Assembly (NCBI RefSeq): GCF_037392515.1
Contig: NC_090288.1
Location: forward strand, 3,961,501 to 4,025,500
DNA: 64,000 bases
From: Haliotis asinina
Lineage: Eukaryota > Mollusca > Gastropoda > Lepetellida > Haliotidae
Reading direction: 5' to 3'
Of this stretch, positions 25,373 to 37,138 are shown in pieces. Positions within the stretch are counted from its first letter, which is position 1. Each line of letters opens with the position of its first letter. The notes under the pieces are model-generated. The model was given only the letters and a program-made list of their open reading frames with translations. It was not told the DNA's origin and made no database searches. Position numbers and translations under genes: made by a program.

Positions 25373-27298
25373 ATGGCAGCCGCACAGCGTGTATATTTAC
25401 CAAGATCCAACAGATTCAATGACATGAATGATGAGGAATTACTTAGAAGATACAGACTGAATCAACAAGGTATTAGGTTTTTATTGCAACTTATTGGAGC
25501 ACAAATACAGCCACTGACTGGACGGAATCATGCTATTGATGCAACAACAAAACTCTTAGTAACTTTGAGGTTTCTGGCAACAGGCAAGTTTCAATTGTGT
25601 AATGGGGATGATCACGGGTTGAGTCAACCGAGCGTTTCACGTGCGATATACACGACTGTTGAAGCCTTGTCCGCACCTGCTATGGTGGCACGGTTTATAC
25701 ATTTTCCCAGTCCCGCAGAGTGCCAACGCAACAAGGTGGAGTTTCACCGGACGGCGAACTTCCCAGGGGTGATCGGCGTCATTGACGGCACGCATATACA
25801 AATACAGGCACCAGCTGTAAATGAGGATGTTTACGTCAATCGACATCACTACCACAGCATAAACACACAGGTATTTTCTTCACAGATTCATATATTTGTG
25901 TTCTCAAAGCTTATTTCCAAATAATCTCACAAAATTTTGAATCGTCGATTTGGTTGTAAGAAATTTGTAAACTTGCCGTGGATTTGTGTTTTTCAGGTAG
26001 TGTTCGATCCCTTCGACCGTATCATTGACATCGTGGCACGCTGGCCTGGGTCCACACACGACTCAAGAATCCTCTCTCAGAGTGGTCTCTTCCGTTTAAT
26101 GGAGAGCAACAACTTGCCAGCTGGGTGTCACCTTCTCGGTGATAGTGGTTATCCGTCTAAACGTTGGCTGCTTACTCCATTCCTTCGCCCAGAACCCGGC
26201 AGCCAGGCACGCTACAACCGGTAAGAACTATCCACAACATGTTAGAGTAACCTCCCTTGCTAGTTTGTGAAAACTTGCGATCATAATTGGATACACATAA
26301 TACGGGAAAAAAATAACCAAATTAAACCTTTGCGTTACATGCAAGTATATATCCAACAGATGATCATATTTATTATCATAATCATTTGAATAATAATAAT
26401 TTGATAATAATGTGTTTCAATGTAAGAACATTAATTTGGCACTGACACAAAACACTGATCAGATCACATCAAAGTAATTTGTATCTATCTTCAACTTTTT
26501 CTAGTTTTTTTTTTCATGATAATGCACATTCTGACAATAATATACCTGAATTTTTTTCAGTAAAATTGAATTCAAATAACATAAGAAGATTAAGGAACCC
26601 AAACTCTTACATATCTACTTAACACCTATCAATTCATGCTTCTCTTCTGTAAAGCTGTGTGAACTATTTCCTTTCCTAATGTTGCTACAGTCCCACTGAG
26701 CATCTCTATGAAGCATATTAGGCACTAAATAAATACAATAATATCATTATTAACCCCATTCATGTTTTTTTTTGTTTTTTTTTAAACTGGTGTGAACCAA
26801 ATTTATTTTGATATATTTTGATATTAAGACAACTATTTTCAGAGCACACAAGATCACAAGGAGTTGTGTTGAGCGTGGAATTGGCCAACTGAAGCGCAGA
26901 TTTGGAGTCCTTCATGGTGAAATCAGACAATCCCCAGAGAGAACTTGCAAGGTAAAAATGAGAAGCTAAATGAAGGGATACAAATATGTCATTGAGAAGT
27001 CACTCAATGTAGTAATATCTTGTAAGTGGCTGTAATAAGATGTGCCATGTTCATTGGAGATTTTGTCATTGGGTCATTTCATTTGTTTCAGATCGTTATG
27101 GCCAGCGCTGTTTTGCATAATATTTGCAAGGAACGTAATATTCCAATTCCACCAGCTGATGGTATACCACAGCAACAACAGCGCAATGCAGCCGCAGTAC
27201 CAGCAGTCCTGCCTCCACAAGGTTTGATGGGAGTTCGTTACAGGGAGCAGTTTGCAAGGACTCACTTTCCATGTAAGTCTGATGACATATATTATTGA
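25373..27298 (+). CDS. HARBI1-like PIF/Harbinger transposase (DDE nuclease), copy A, four exons
   Basis: Exons 25373-25870, 25997-26220, 26843-26951 and 27092-27298 join in frame into 345 aa, close to the roughly 350 aa of vertebrate HARBI1. All introns are GT-AG; the junction before exon 3 splits an Arg codon. The catalytic triad is visible: D138 in GVIDGTHIQI, D215 in LLGDSGYP and E251 in SCVERGIGQLKRRF (36 residues apart), with RWPGSTHD at 181-188 also conserved. Residues 74-92 (LCNGDDHGLSQPSVSR) form the helix-turn-helix-like part before the nuclease fold. The C-terminus has a short Gln/Pro/Ala-rich segment and then VRYREQFARTHF. The protein would cut and join transposon ends with its Myb-like partner. 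The start is the first ATG after the subterminal repeats, in a favourable AAAATGG context. No disabling change seen. Confidence 0.93.
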
Positions 27299-29010
27299 TT
27301 GACTGAAGCAACTATCAAAATTATTTCCAACATTTATTAGGACTGGTAGAAAAGATTAGTTTCTGAAACCAACCCAATTTTCTACAATTCAGTATCAATA
27401 AGAACAGAACACATGATGCATCCCGGTATATTCTATCAATATACTAATTGCAGTGTTGAGTTATATTACATATAGCAGTTTATAAATAACCAACATGGTA
27501 ACATGAGAACAATGAACACTGTTCACACACTACAGTAAAGTGTATAAATCAATGCTTATTGATAGAGCTATGTAATCATAAGTATAATTGAAACAAGTGT
27601 AGAATTGAACAAAGCTTACATACCCCTACTTCCCATGTACTAATTAGACTAACAATTTATGGAAACATTATTTTTCCTGTGGAAACCTGACATAGAATTG
27701 AAATAGACTGCCTCATGTTGCACACACTTTGCAAATAAATAGTCATGTTTCCATGGAAACAGCAAAAAATCCCCCACATTTGAAAAAAAACAACAACTTC
27801 CAAATAGCAAAAAGCACATCTATCGGTAATGATTAACATGTATGTGGAGTTTGGTGAACCTAACATGTAAACTTTCAGAGATATGCTCAGGTCCAAATTT
27901 AGGGATGGAAGGATGGACGGACAGAGTGAACTCTATATACCCCCCTTACTCTGTAGAGGGGGTATAATTTACACCCTAAACATCAGACTATTAAAGTTTC
28001 TCATAAGATCATGCAATTACATTACAATTTATAAATAATTCCTTGGATGTGAAATAGTTTAACAGATTACGATTATGCATCATATGAAGAATTCATTCAA
28101 AGGGTTAATAAATATCATCCATTGAAAAACTCAAGATAATTGTTTGCATTGCAATACATTCTAGGATTCATCCAGATTATTCATGTAGGTAAAAGCAAAA
28201 GTTCCTATGTTAACAGTTAAGGTTGACTTGTTTTCATTTGTCTGTGCAAAATGGCATCAAGTGTTAAGTGGATCAGACTGAGTTCTAGCACTTTAGAATT
28301 ATGCTAATATTACCCATGTTTAAGCCTCAAGTTATTCGATTTCAAACATATTCCATATGTACATTCTTTAAATAGCAGCATCATAACAAGCTATAAAACT
28401 ATAAAACTTTGAAACATTTGACATAAAAAAGGGGCTCAACCTCACCCAATGGTTAATTTCAACCACATACATGTACATCATCTTAAACATCAACACCTGT
28501 CTTACGAAGATCACAATTCCCCCTGGCCCTGAAAATCATGTACCGGAAATAAGCTGCAATTTATTCCAAAACTGAAGTAGATAATCATTGGGCATCATCT
28601 TTTAAGTGTACAGATAACATTTGGTCATATCAGTCATAACAATATTGGATAATAACATTAAAAGTAAAGCCTCCAAATATGTGAAAATGTCAGATGCAAG
28701 TCATGAAATCTGCCATAATTTCAGAGTAAGATAATGTCTTGTACCAACAATTCAAGTGAAAGAAAATCAAAGGTGTTGTTTTCCAATATTCTGACTGTTC
28801 ATTAAGTTTGTGTTCATCTGTTGTCATTAGCTCTTAAAATTACACAAGAGATGTCTACCTTTGACAGAACAATGATAACATACACAATTTTGTATTTTAG
28901 GGATAAGTCACATGCAACAACAATTTCATAACAGCAATACTTGTGCTTGTTAAAGATTGTTCTGTATATTTGGAACTAGTAAAATACACTGATGTCGGCT
29001 ATGTGAAAAG
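27299..29010. other. Noncoding interior of Harbinger copy A
   Basis: The AT-rich stretch between the two convergent genes has no open frame of note. It includes a short inverted repeat near 27936-27966 (tatacccccc / gagggggtata). The same sequence is present in copy B (33293-34962), so it belonged to the element before the copies separated. Confidence 0.8.
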
Positions 29011-30759
29011 CTATTCTTCCAATTTCCTGATTTTTGACTGAAGATAAATTTTCTGTAATTTCAGAACCTCAATTTCCAGTAACAACTTCTCTTTTTCCAA
29101 AACTGCTGAGGAAGTAGCTGATGTGGAGACTGATGTGCAGGCTGATGCTGATGTTGATGGTGATGCCAATGATGGCTCTAACTCTCTGAAACATAAACGT
29201 ATATCATCAATCTTGTATTCATTTTAATACATATTTGCTTTTCAATTCCTGTTTTCTGTTCTTATTTTATATCTTAAAAGAAGGTTTTAACTAATTTCTA
29301 ATTTTACATTATGAATTCACACAGTCATTCATGCATGTAGCTTGGGGAACTCATATAATACTATCAATAACTTATTACCTACTTTTCGAAGGATTGGTCT
29401 AGCTGTAGGAGCTGTATGAAGCTTGAATCCAATGACATTGGCCCAATCCCTGTTAGGACAGTGTTATCCCTGCCAATACAGTCCACCACCGCCTCTGTGA
29501 CAGGGCTTATAGGTGTTGGGGGTGGTCCACCGCCTGAAAATATAGTCAGACTTACTTTGAATTAATTATACTACTATAACATACCGCATTGGTGAGATTA
29601 AAAATATTACACAATCAACCCACAGTCACCTGCTCATATGAAATATAGATGATCAATTTTATTCATGGCAATGAACAGATTTACCTCACACAAAACTGAA
29701 AGTTGATGTTTTTGTGATTTTATAATTCATACACAATGGTGTGATATTATACTACTTTAGGTTTTCCCCTGTGCTTTTAAAATACTTACATAACTGAAAG
29801 AAAGTTGGATTCATTATGGTGAGTAAAATTGTTATGGTCAGTGGGAAAATTTTGGGTCAGTAGAGACCTGGGAACCCCAAGAATGTTTTTAGGCCTTATC
29901 CCAGATATATTACTCTTTGTAGGAAATAAAATAAAATAAAATCTAAAAATTACCGGTTGCAGTTGTTGAATTCTTGAATGTGCTGTAAGCACTTTTTCCG
30001 GCACTCTTCAGATTCTTCCATTTCTTAATGACCTCCTCTTTGCTTCTTTGTTGGCGACCATTTGCATTGAGGGTGTCTGTGATTTTCTAAGACAAAAATT
30101 GGTTCACATTTGGATTAATATTACCTGGATCCTTGGTTTGAAAATACCAAATTTGGTTTTGGCATTCTTCTGTTTCAGGAGAGAACATGACAATTTTCAA
30201 ATTAATGTAAAAGTAATTTTTCATTATGATGATTGATTTCTCTGATTTAGTATTTGTGTACCATTACTCTGGGACATTAGAACTTGAAGCAAACTACTTT
30301 TGGTCTGTAGAAAAGAATGTATGGAATATTTCTGTAAATAAACAATCATTACTGACAGCATAATGCTTTATATTACAAGGAGGGAATTTTTGCAAATCAA
30401 CCATTTTTTAAAAAATCAGTTTACACAAAAATTGATAAAATGCATTAAATGGTGCTCGTAAATTTCTATACTAATTGATGATGTTGAAGGTTCGTATATA
30501 TTTCCTATTGTACAATGTACCATCAATTCATGAGGTAATTATACATAATTACGTGTTATCAAATTTATCCTGATAAGACGTTCTTTAACGTGTTGAATGC
30601 ACTCACCTGCCACGCCTCATGTCGGTTTGCCGAAGTCACACCCGGTCCGAATCTCCCCTCTATTACAGTCTTCCTCTCCTTCACTAATTCTGCTAACAGC
30701 AGACATTCTTCTTTATGCCAGTTGGGTTTTCTTTTCTTGCTATCATCGGTCTCGGCCAT
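29011..30759 (-). CDS. Myb/SANT-like DNA-binding protein of Harbinger copy A (NAIF1-type), four exons
   Basis: Minus-strand exons 30759-30607, 30086-29954, 29533-29383 and 29185-29011 join in frame into 203 aa. Residues about 12-90 (KPNWHKEECLLLAELVKERK, then HEAWQKIT, then VIKKWKNLKSAGK) match the Myb/SANT-like fold of the NAIF1 family (Pfam Myb_DNA-bind_5). In vertebrates NAIF1 is the domesticated partner that brings HARBI1 to the nucleus and DNA. The middle is Pro/Ser/Thr-rich and the last about 30 residues (EKEKLLLEIEVLKLQKIYLQ) are a heptad-like coiled coil. The exon 3 donor is at GAAAA/GTAGGT; the other candidate, after CTACAG, reads CT in this copy, so it cannot be the donor. The start chosen is the Met of MAETDD; an upstream in-frame Met at 30810 is not shared with copy B. 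Confidence 0.88.
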
Positions 30760-31046
30760 GCTGACAGATTTCTTGTCGTCTGCGTTCCGATGACAGAAGG
30801 GAATCCCCATTTGACGTCACTTTTTATTTTCTTGCATTAAAGAGTTCCACCGGAAGTTTTCCGTTGCTGGTATTTTCCCATTAGCAACGATGCGCACGCA
30901 CCGCGGCCAAGAACTTAAGTTTATGATCGACTTAACCTCCGACTCAGCTAAGTTTTTGACTAAGTCACTTGATGAATACGAACTTAAGTTTCTGACTTAG
31001 CTAAGTCAATTTTTGAAAACGTAAGACAAAACTTAAGAGAAATCTT

Positions 31047-31068
31047 AGACTTTTTTAGAATACCGCCC
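31047..31068 (-). repeat. Terminal inverted repeat, copy A right, with CTG target duplication
   Basis: Exact reverse complement of the left terminus, followed by CTG at 31069-31071. Several CTTAAG, CTTAGCTAAG and related palindromes lie in the 150 bp inside it. Confidence 0.95.
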
Positions 31069-31144
31069 CTGGTGTCTGCGTCTTCTTATAAACTCTTTTG
31101 TCTAATACACTGTAAAACGCCGTGAAGAGGTGTGTGCACCCCTG

Positions 31145-31251
31145 GGCCTAGATTTTTGAAGCTGTCTTAGCGCTAAAATTGCCATAAGTGTCATACATTA
31201 ACATTAACTAACGACCATCTCAGCGCTAAGAGAGCTACGAAAATCTAGGCC
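31145..31251. mobile_element. 107-bp MITE with GGCCTAGATTTT ends
   Basis: The ends are inverted repeats: 'ggcctagatttttgaagctg' followed by 'tcttagcgctaa' on the left, and the reverse complement with few mismatches on the right ('cagcgctaagagagctacga' then 'aaatctaggcc'). It is flanked by CTG at 31142-31144 and 31252-31254. There is no coding capacity. The 3-bp duplication and the palindromic CTTAGCGCTAAG near each end resemble the neighbouring Harbinger elements, so a Harbinger-type transposase may have mobilised it. The right CTG is also the left flank of copy B. Confidence 0.88.
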
Positions 31252-31254
31252 CTG

Positions 31255-31276
31255 GGGCGGTATTCTAAAAAAGTCT
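31255..31276 (+). repeat. Terminal inverted repeat, copy B left end
   Basis: Identical to the other three termini over 22 bp; it abuts the CTG shared with the MITE. Continues inward as in the right end of copy A, confirming opposite orientation. Confidence 0.95.
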
Positions 31277-31556
31277 AAGATTTCTCTTAAGTTTTGTCTT
31301 AAGTTTTCAAAAATTGACTTAGCTAAGTCAGAAACTTAAGTTCGTATTCATAAAGTGACTTAGTCAAAAACTTAGCTGAGTCGGAGGTTAAGTCGATCAT
31401 AAACTTAAGTTCTTGGCCGCGGTGCGTGCGCATCGTTGCTAGTGGGAAAATACCAGCAACGGAAAACTTCCGGTGGAACTCTTTAATGCAAGAAAATAAA
31501 AAGTGACGTCAAGCGGGGATTCCCTTCTGTCATCGGAACGCAGACGACAAGGAATC

Positions 31557-33292
31557 ATGGCCGAGACCGATGCTAGCAAGAAAAGAAAACCCAACTGGCA
31601 TAAAGAAGAATGTCTGCTGTTAGCAGAATTAGTGAAGGAGAGGAAGACTGTAATAGAGGGGAGATTCGGACCGGGTGTGACATCGGCAAACCGACATGAG
31701 GCGTGGCAGGTGAGTGCATTCAACACGTTAAAGAACGTCTTATCAGGATAAATTTGATAACACGTAATTATGTATAATTACCTCATGAATTGATGGTACA
31801 TTGTACAATAGGAAATATATACGAACCTTCAACATCATCAATTAGTATAGAAATTTACGAGCACCATTTAATGCATTTTATCAATGTTTGTGTAAACTGA
31901 TTTTTTAAAAAATGGTTGATTTGCACCAATTCCCTCCTTGTGATATAAAGTATTATGCTGTCAGTAATGATTGTTTATTTACAGAAATATTCCGTACATT
32001 CTTTTCTACAGACCAAAAGTCGTTTGGTTCAACTTATAATGTCCCTGAGTAATGGTACACAAATACTAAATCAGAGAAATCATTAATCATAATGAAAAAT
32101 TACTTTTACATTAATTTGAAAATTGTCATGTTCTCTCCTGAAACAGAAGAATGCCAAAACCAAATTTGTTATTTTCAAACCAAGGATCCAGGTAATATTA
32201 ATCCAAATGTGAACCAATTTTTGTCTTAGAAAATCACAAACACCCTCAATGCAAATGGTCACCAACAAAGAAGCAAAGAGGAGGTCATTAAGAAATGGAA
32301 GAATCTGAAGAGTGCCGGAAAAAGTGTTTACAGCACATTCAAGAATTCAACAACTGCAACCGGTAATTTTCAGATTTTATTTCCTACAAAGAGTAATATA
32401 TCTGGGATAAGGCCTAAAAAAATTCTTGGGGTTCCCAGGTCTCTACTGACCCAAAATTTTCCCACGGACCATAACAATTTTACTCACCATAATAAATCCG
32501 ACTTTCTTTCAGTTATGTAAGTATTTTAAAAGCACAGGAGAAAACCTAAAGTAGTATCACATCACACCATTGTTTATGAATTATAAAATCACAAAAACAC
32601 CAACTTTTAGTTTTGTGTGAGGTAAATCTGTTCATTGCCATGAATAAAATTGATCATCTATATTTCATATGAGCAGGTGACTGTGGGTTGATTGTGTAAT
32701 ATTTTTAATCTCACCAATGCGGTATGTTATAGTAGTATAATTAATTCAAAGTAAGTCTGACTATATTTTCAGGCGGTGGACCACCCCCAACACCTATAAG
32801 CCCTGTCACAGCGGCGGTGGTGGACTGTATTGGCAGGGATAACACTGTCCTAACCGGGATTGGGCCAATGTCAATGGATTCAAGCTTCATACAGCTCCTA
32901 CAGGTAGACCAATCCTTCGAAAAGTAGGTAATAAGTTATTGATAGTATTATATGAGTTCCCCAGGCTACATGCATGACTGACTGTGTGAAGTCATAATTT
33001 AAAATTAGAAATTAGTTAAACCTTCTTTTAAGATATAAAATAAGAACAGAAAACAGGAATTGAAAAGCATATGTATTAAAATGAATACAAGATTGATGAT
33101 ATACATTTATGTTTCAGAGAGTTAGAGCCATCATTGGCATCACCATCAACATCAGCATCAGCCTGCACATCAGTCTCCACATCAGCTACTTCCTCAGCAG
33201 TTTTGGAAAAAGAGAAGTTGTTACTGGAAATTGAGGTTCTGAAATTACAGAAAATTTATCTTCAGTCAAAAATCAGGAAATTGGAAGAATAG
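31557..33292 (+). CDS. Myb/SANT-like DNA-binding protein of Harbinger copy B, four exons
   Basis: Exons 31557-31709, 32230-32362, 32773-32923 and 33118-33292 join into 203 aa with no break. The domain layout matches the copy A protein: Myb/SANT-like fold with conserved WHKEE, EAWQ and KKWKNLKS, then a Pro/Ser/Thr-rich linker, then a C-terminal coiled coil ending RKLEE. Visible differences from copy A include D6A, R62H, A84V and E109A. Splice donors are GTGAGT, GTAATT and GTAGGT; acceptors are CTTAG, TTCAG and TTCAG. The role inferred from the family is sequence-specific binding of the transposon ends and recruitment of the nuclease. An in-frame upstream ATG at 31503 exists, but MAETDA is the start shared by both copies. 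Confidence 0.88.
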
Positions 33293-34962
33293 CTTTTCAC
33301 ATATCCCACATCAGTGTATTTTACTAGTTCCAAATATACAGAACAATCTTTAACAAGCACAAGTATTGCTGTTATGAAATTGTTGTTGCGTGTGACTTAT
33401 CCCTAAAATACAAAATTGTGTATGTTATCATTGTTATGTCAAAGGTAGACATCTCTTGTGTAATTTTAATGAACTTAATGAACAGTCAGAATATCGGAAA
33501 ACAACACCTTGGATTTTCTTTCACTTGAATTGTTGGTACAAGACATTATCTTACTCTGAAATTATGGCATATTTCTTGACTTGCATCTGACATTTTCGCA
33601 TATTTGGAGGCTTTACTTTTAATGTTATCCAATATTGCTACGACTGATATGACCAAATGTTATCTGTACACTTGAAAGATGATAATCTACTTCAGTTTTG
33701 GAATAAATTGCATCTTATTTCCGGTACATGATTTTCAGGGCCAGGGGGAATTGTGATCTTCGTAAGACTGGTGTTGATGTTTAAGATGATATACATGTAT
33801 GTGGTTAAATTAACCATGGGATGAGGTTGAGCCCCTTTTTTTATATCAAATGTTTCAAATTTTTATAGTTTTATGGCTTGTTATGATGCTGCTATTTAAA
33901 GAATGTACATATGGAATATGTTTGAAATCGAATAACTTGAGGCTTAAACATGGGTAATATTAGCATAATTCTAAAGTGCTAGAACTCAGTCTGATCCACT
34001 TTACACTTGATGCCATTTTGCACAGACAAATGAAAACAAGTCAACCTTGACTGTTAACATAGGAAATTTTGCTTTTACCTACATGAATCATCTGGATGAA
34101 TCCTAGAATGTATTGCAATGCAAACAATTATATTGAGTTTTTCAATGGATGATATTTATTAACCCTTTGAATGAATTCTTCTTATGATGCCATAATCGTA
34201 ATCTGTTAAACTATTTCACATCCAAGGAATTATTTATTAATTGTAATGTAATTGCATGATCTTATGACAGACTTTAATAGTCTGATGTTTAGGGTGTAAA
34301 TTATACCCGCTCTACAGAGTAAGGGGGGTATATAGAGTTCACTCTGTCCGTCCATCCTTCCATCCCAAAATTTGGACCTGAGCATATCTCTGAAAGTTTA
34401 CATGCTAGGTTCACCAAACTTCACATACATGTTAATCATTACCAATAGATGTGCCTTTTGCTATTTGTAAGTTGGGGTTTTTTTTCAAAATTTGGGGTAT
34501 TTTTTACTGTTTCCATGGAAACATGACTATTTATTTGCAAAGTGTGTGCAACATGAGACCGTCTATTTCAATTTTATGTCAGGTTTCCACAGGAAAAATA
34601 ATGTTTCCATAAATTGTTTGTTTAATTAGTACATGGGAAGTAGGGGTATGTAAGCTTTGTTCAATTCTACACTTGTTTCAATTATACTTATGATTACATA
34701 GCTCTGTCAATAAGCATTGATTTATACACTTTACTGTAGTGTGTGAACAGTGCTCATTGTTCTCATGTTGGTTATTTATAAACTGCTATATGTAATATAA
34801 CTCAACACTGCAATTAGTATATTGATAGAATATACCGGGATGCATCATGTGTTCTGTTCTTATTGATACTGTATTGTAGAAAATTGGGTTGGTTTCAGAA
34901 ACTAATCCTTTCTACCAGTCCTAATAAATGTTGGAAATAATTTTGATAGTTGCTTCAGTCAA
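33293..34962. other. Noncoding interior of Harbinger copy B
   Basis: Reverse-complement counterpart of 27299-29010, with the same short inverted repeat near 34300-34335 in altered form. No open frame of note. Confidence 0.8.
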
Positions 34963-36915
34963 TCAGTAATGTATGTCATCAGACTTACATGGAAAGTGAG
35001 TCCTTGCAAACTGCTCCCTGTAACGAACTCCCATCAAACCTTGTGGAGGCAGGACTGCTGGTGCTGCGGCTGCATTGCGCTGTTGTTGCTGTGGTATACC
35101 ATCAGCTGGTGGAATTGGAATATTACGTTCCTTGCAAATATTATGCAAAACAGCGCCAGCCATAATGATCTGAAACACATGAAATGACACAATGACAAAA
35201 TCTCCAATGAACATGGCACATCTTATTACAGCCACTTACAAGATATTACTAAATTGAGTGATTTCTCAATGACATATTTGTATCCCTTCATTTAGCTTCT
35301 CATTTTAACCTTGCAAGTTCTCTCTGGGGATTGTCTGATTTCACCATGAAGGACTCCAAATCTGCGCTTCAGTTGGCCAATTCCACGCTCAACACAACTC
35401 CTTGTGATCTTGTGTGCTCTGAAAATAATTGTCTTAATATCAAAATATATCAAAATAACTTTGGTTCACACCAGTTTAAAAAAAACAAAAAAAAAAACAT
35501 GAATGGGGTTAATAATGATATTATTGTATTTATTTAGTGCCTAATATGCTCCATAGATATGCTCAGTGGCACTGTAGCAACATTGGGAAAGGAAATAGTT
35601 CACACAGCTTTACAGAAGAGAAGCATGAATTGATAGGTGTTAAGTAGATATTTAAGAGTTTGGGTTCCTTAATCTTCTTATGTTATTTGAATTCAATTTT
35701 ACTGAAAAAAATTCAGGTATATTATTGTCAGAATGTGCATTATCATAAAAAAACTAAAAAAAACTAGAAAAAGTTGAAGATAGATACAAATTACTTTGAT
35801 GTGATCTGATCAGTGTTTTGTGTCAGTGCCAAATTAATGTTCTTACATTGAAACACATTATTATCAAATCATTGAATTTATATTATTATTATTATTATTC
35901 AAATGATTATGATAATAAATATGATCATCTGTTGGATATATACTTGCATGTAACGCAAGGTTTAATTTGGTTATTTTTTTCCGTATTATGTGTATCCAAT
36001 TATGATCGCAAGTTTTTACAAACTAGCAAGGGAGGTTACTCCAACATTTTGTGGATAGTTCTTACCGGTTGTAGCGTGCCTGGCTGCCGGGTTCTGGGCG
36101 AAGGAATGGAGTAAGCAGCCAACGTTTAGACGGATAACCACTATCACCGAGAAGGTGACACCCAGCTGGCAAGTTGTTGCTCTCCATTAAACGGAAGAGG
36201 CCACTCTGAGAGAGGATTCTTGAGTCGTGTGTGGACCCAGGCCAGCGTGCCACGATGTCAATGATACGGTCGAAGGGATCGAACACTACCTGACAAATAC
36301 AAATCCACAGCAACAAGTTTACAAATTTCTTACAACCAATCGACGATTCAAAATTTTGTGAGATTATTTGGAAATAAGCTTTGAGAACACAAATATATGA
36401 ATCTGTGAAGAAAGTACCTGTGTGTTTATGCTGTGGTAGTGATGTCGATTGACGTAAACATCCTCATTTACAGTTGGTGCCTGTATTTGTATATGCGTGC
36501 CGTCAATGACGCCGATCACCCCTGGGAAGTTCGCCGTCCGGTGAAACTCCACCTTGTTGCGTTGACACTCTGCGGGACTGGGAAAATGTATAAACCGTGC
36601 CACCATGGCAGGGGCGGACAAGGCTTCAACAGTCGTGTATATCGCACGTGAAACGCTCGGTTGACTCAACCCGTGATCATCCCCATTACACAATTGAAAC
36701 TTGCCTGTTGCTAGAAACCTCAAAGTTACTAAGAGCTTTGTTGTTGCATCAATAGCATGATTCCGTCCAGTCAGTGGCTGTATTTGTGCTCCAATAAGTT
36801 GCAATAAAAACCTAATACCTTGTTGATTCAGTCTGTATCTTCTAAGTAGTTCCTCGTCATTCATATCATTGAATCTGTTGGATCTTGGTAAATATACACG
36901 CTGTGCGGCTGCCAT
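34963..36915 (-). CDS. HARBI1-like PIF/Harbinger transposase, copy B, four exons
   Basis: Minus-strand exons 36915-36418, 36289-36066, 35418-35310 and 35169-34963 join into 345 aa. Five substitutions are visible against copy A: A148T, V279I, S282G, V313A and Y344H. None touches the catalytic D138, D215 or E251, and exons 2 and 3 encode the same residues in both copies. The exon 3 donor is GTTAAA here against GTAAAA in copy A, a weaker but still GT donor, so splicing of the last intron could be less efficient. The ORF has no stop or frameshift, which suggests activity until recently. Confidence 0.93.
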
Positions 36916-37116
36916 TTTGGTTAGACTTAAGTTGAAATCCTATATTTAACCCTACATGGGTGCAGGCTTAAGAACTAAGTCAAAAAACAACAAGACTTAA
37001 GTCTAAAACTTTTATTGAATATGACTAAGAATAAAGAAGTGATTTAAGACAAAACTTAAGTTTTTTTAAAAAAAACTTAAGTCATTTTTATAGACTTAAG
37101 TTTTTTTTAGGACTTA

Positions 37117-37138
37117 AGACTTTTTTAGAATACCGCCC
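37117..37138 (-). repeat. Terminal inverted repeat, copy B right end
   Basis: Reverse complement of the 22-bp terminus, followed by CTG at 37139-37141 and unique flank. CTTAAG palindromes lie immediately inside. Confidence 0.95.

Larger units (their letters stand above)
25151..31068 (+). mobile_element. PIF/Harbinger transposon copy A, apparently autonomous
   Basis: A 5918-bp element bounded by 22-bp perfect terminal inverted repeats (25151-25172 and 31047-31068) and flanked by CTG at 25148-25150 and 31069-31071. It holds the two genes expected of an autonomous PIF/Harbinger: a HARBI1-type nuclease on the plus strand and a Myb/SANT-like DNA-binding protein on the minus strand. Each gene starts 220-310 bp inside a terminus and they run towards each other. 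All eight exons are open with usable splice sites. The AT-rich subterminal regions are dense in CTTAAG-type palindromes, likely transposase-binding sites. A nearly identical element (copy B) lies 186 bp away in reverse orientation. Confidence 0.95.
31255..37138 (-). mobile_element. PIF/Harbinger transposon copy B, reverse orientation, apparently autonomous
   Basis: A 5884-bp element with the same 22-bp termini (31255-31276 and 37117-37138), flanked by CTG at 31252-31254 and 37139-37141. Its two genes are the mirror image of those in copy A and all exons are open. It differs from copy A by scattered substitutions and small indels, for example a longer TTA run near 35881-35899 and changes in the subterminal A/T runs. 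The flanks differ from those of copy A and each copy has its own target duplication, so the pair reflects two insertions, not one inverted duplication. Confidence 0.95.

Noticed and set aside
25637..25855. Antisense open frames over Harbinger exon 1 (also at 36433-36651) and over exon 4
   Set aside because: These are shadows of the HARBI1-like exons, which carry the recognisable catalytic motifs.
31439..31726. Open frame antisense to the Myb/SANT-like exon 1 of copy B (and 30590-30793 in copy A)
   Set aside because: A shadow of the exon encoding WHKEE and EAWQ; no splice sites or motifs of its own.
32881..32915. Alternative splice donor after CTACAG in the Myb/SANT-like gene of copy B
   Set aside because: Copy A has CTACAGCT at this point, so no GT exists there. 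The downstream GAAAA/GTAGGT donor is present in both copies and keeps the frame into exon 4.
25151..37138. Single inverted duplication of one Harbinger insertion
   Set aside because: The outer and inner flanks differ and each copy has its own CTG duplication at its exact termini, so two insertions explain it better.
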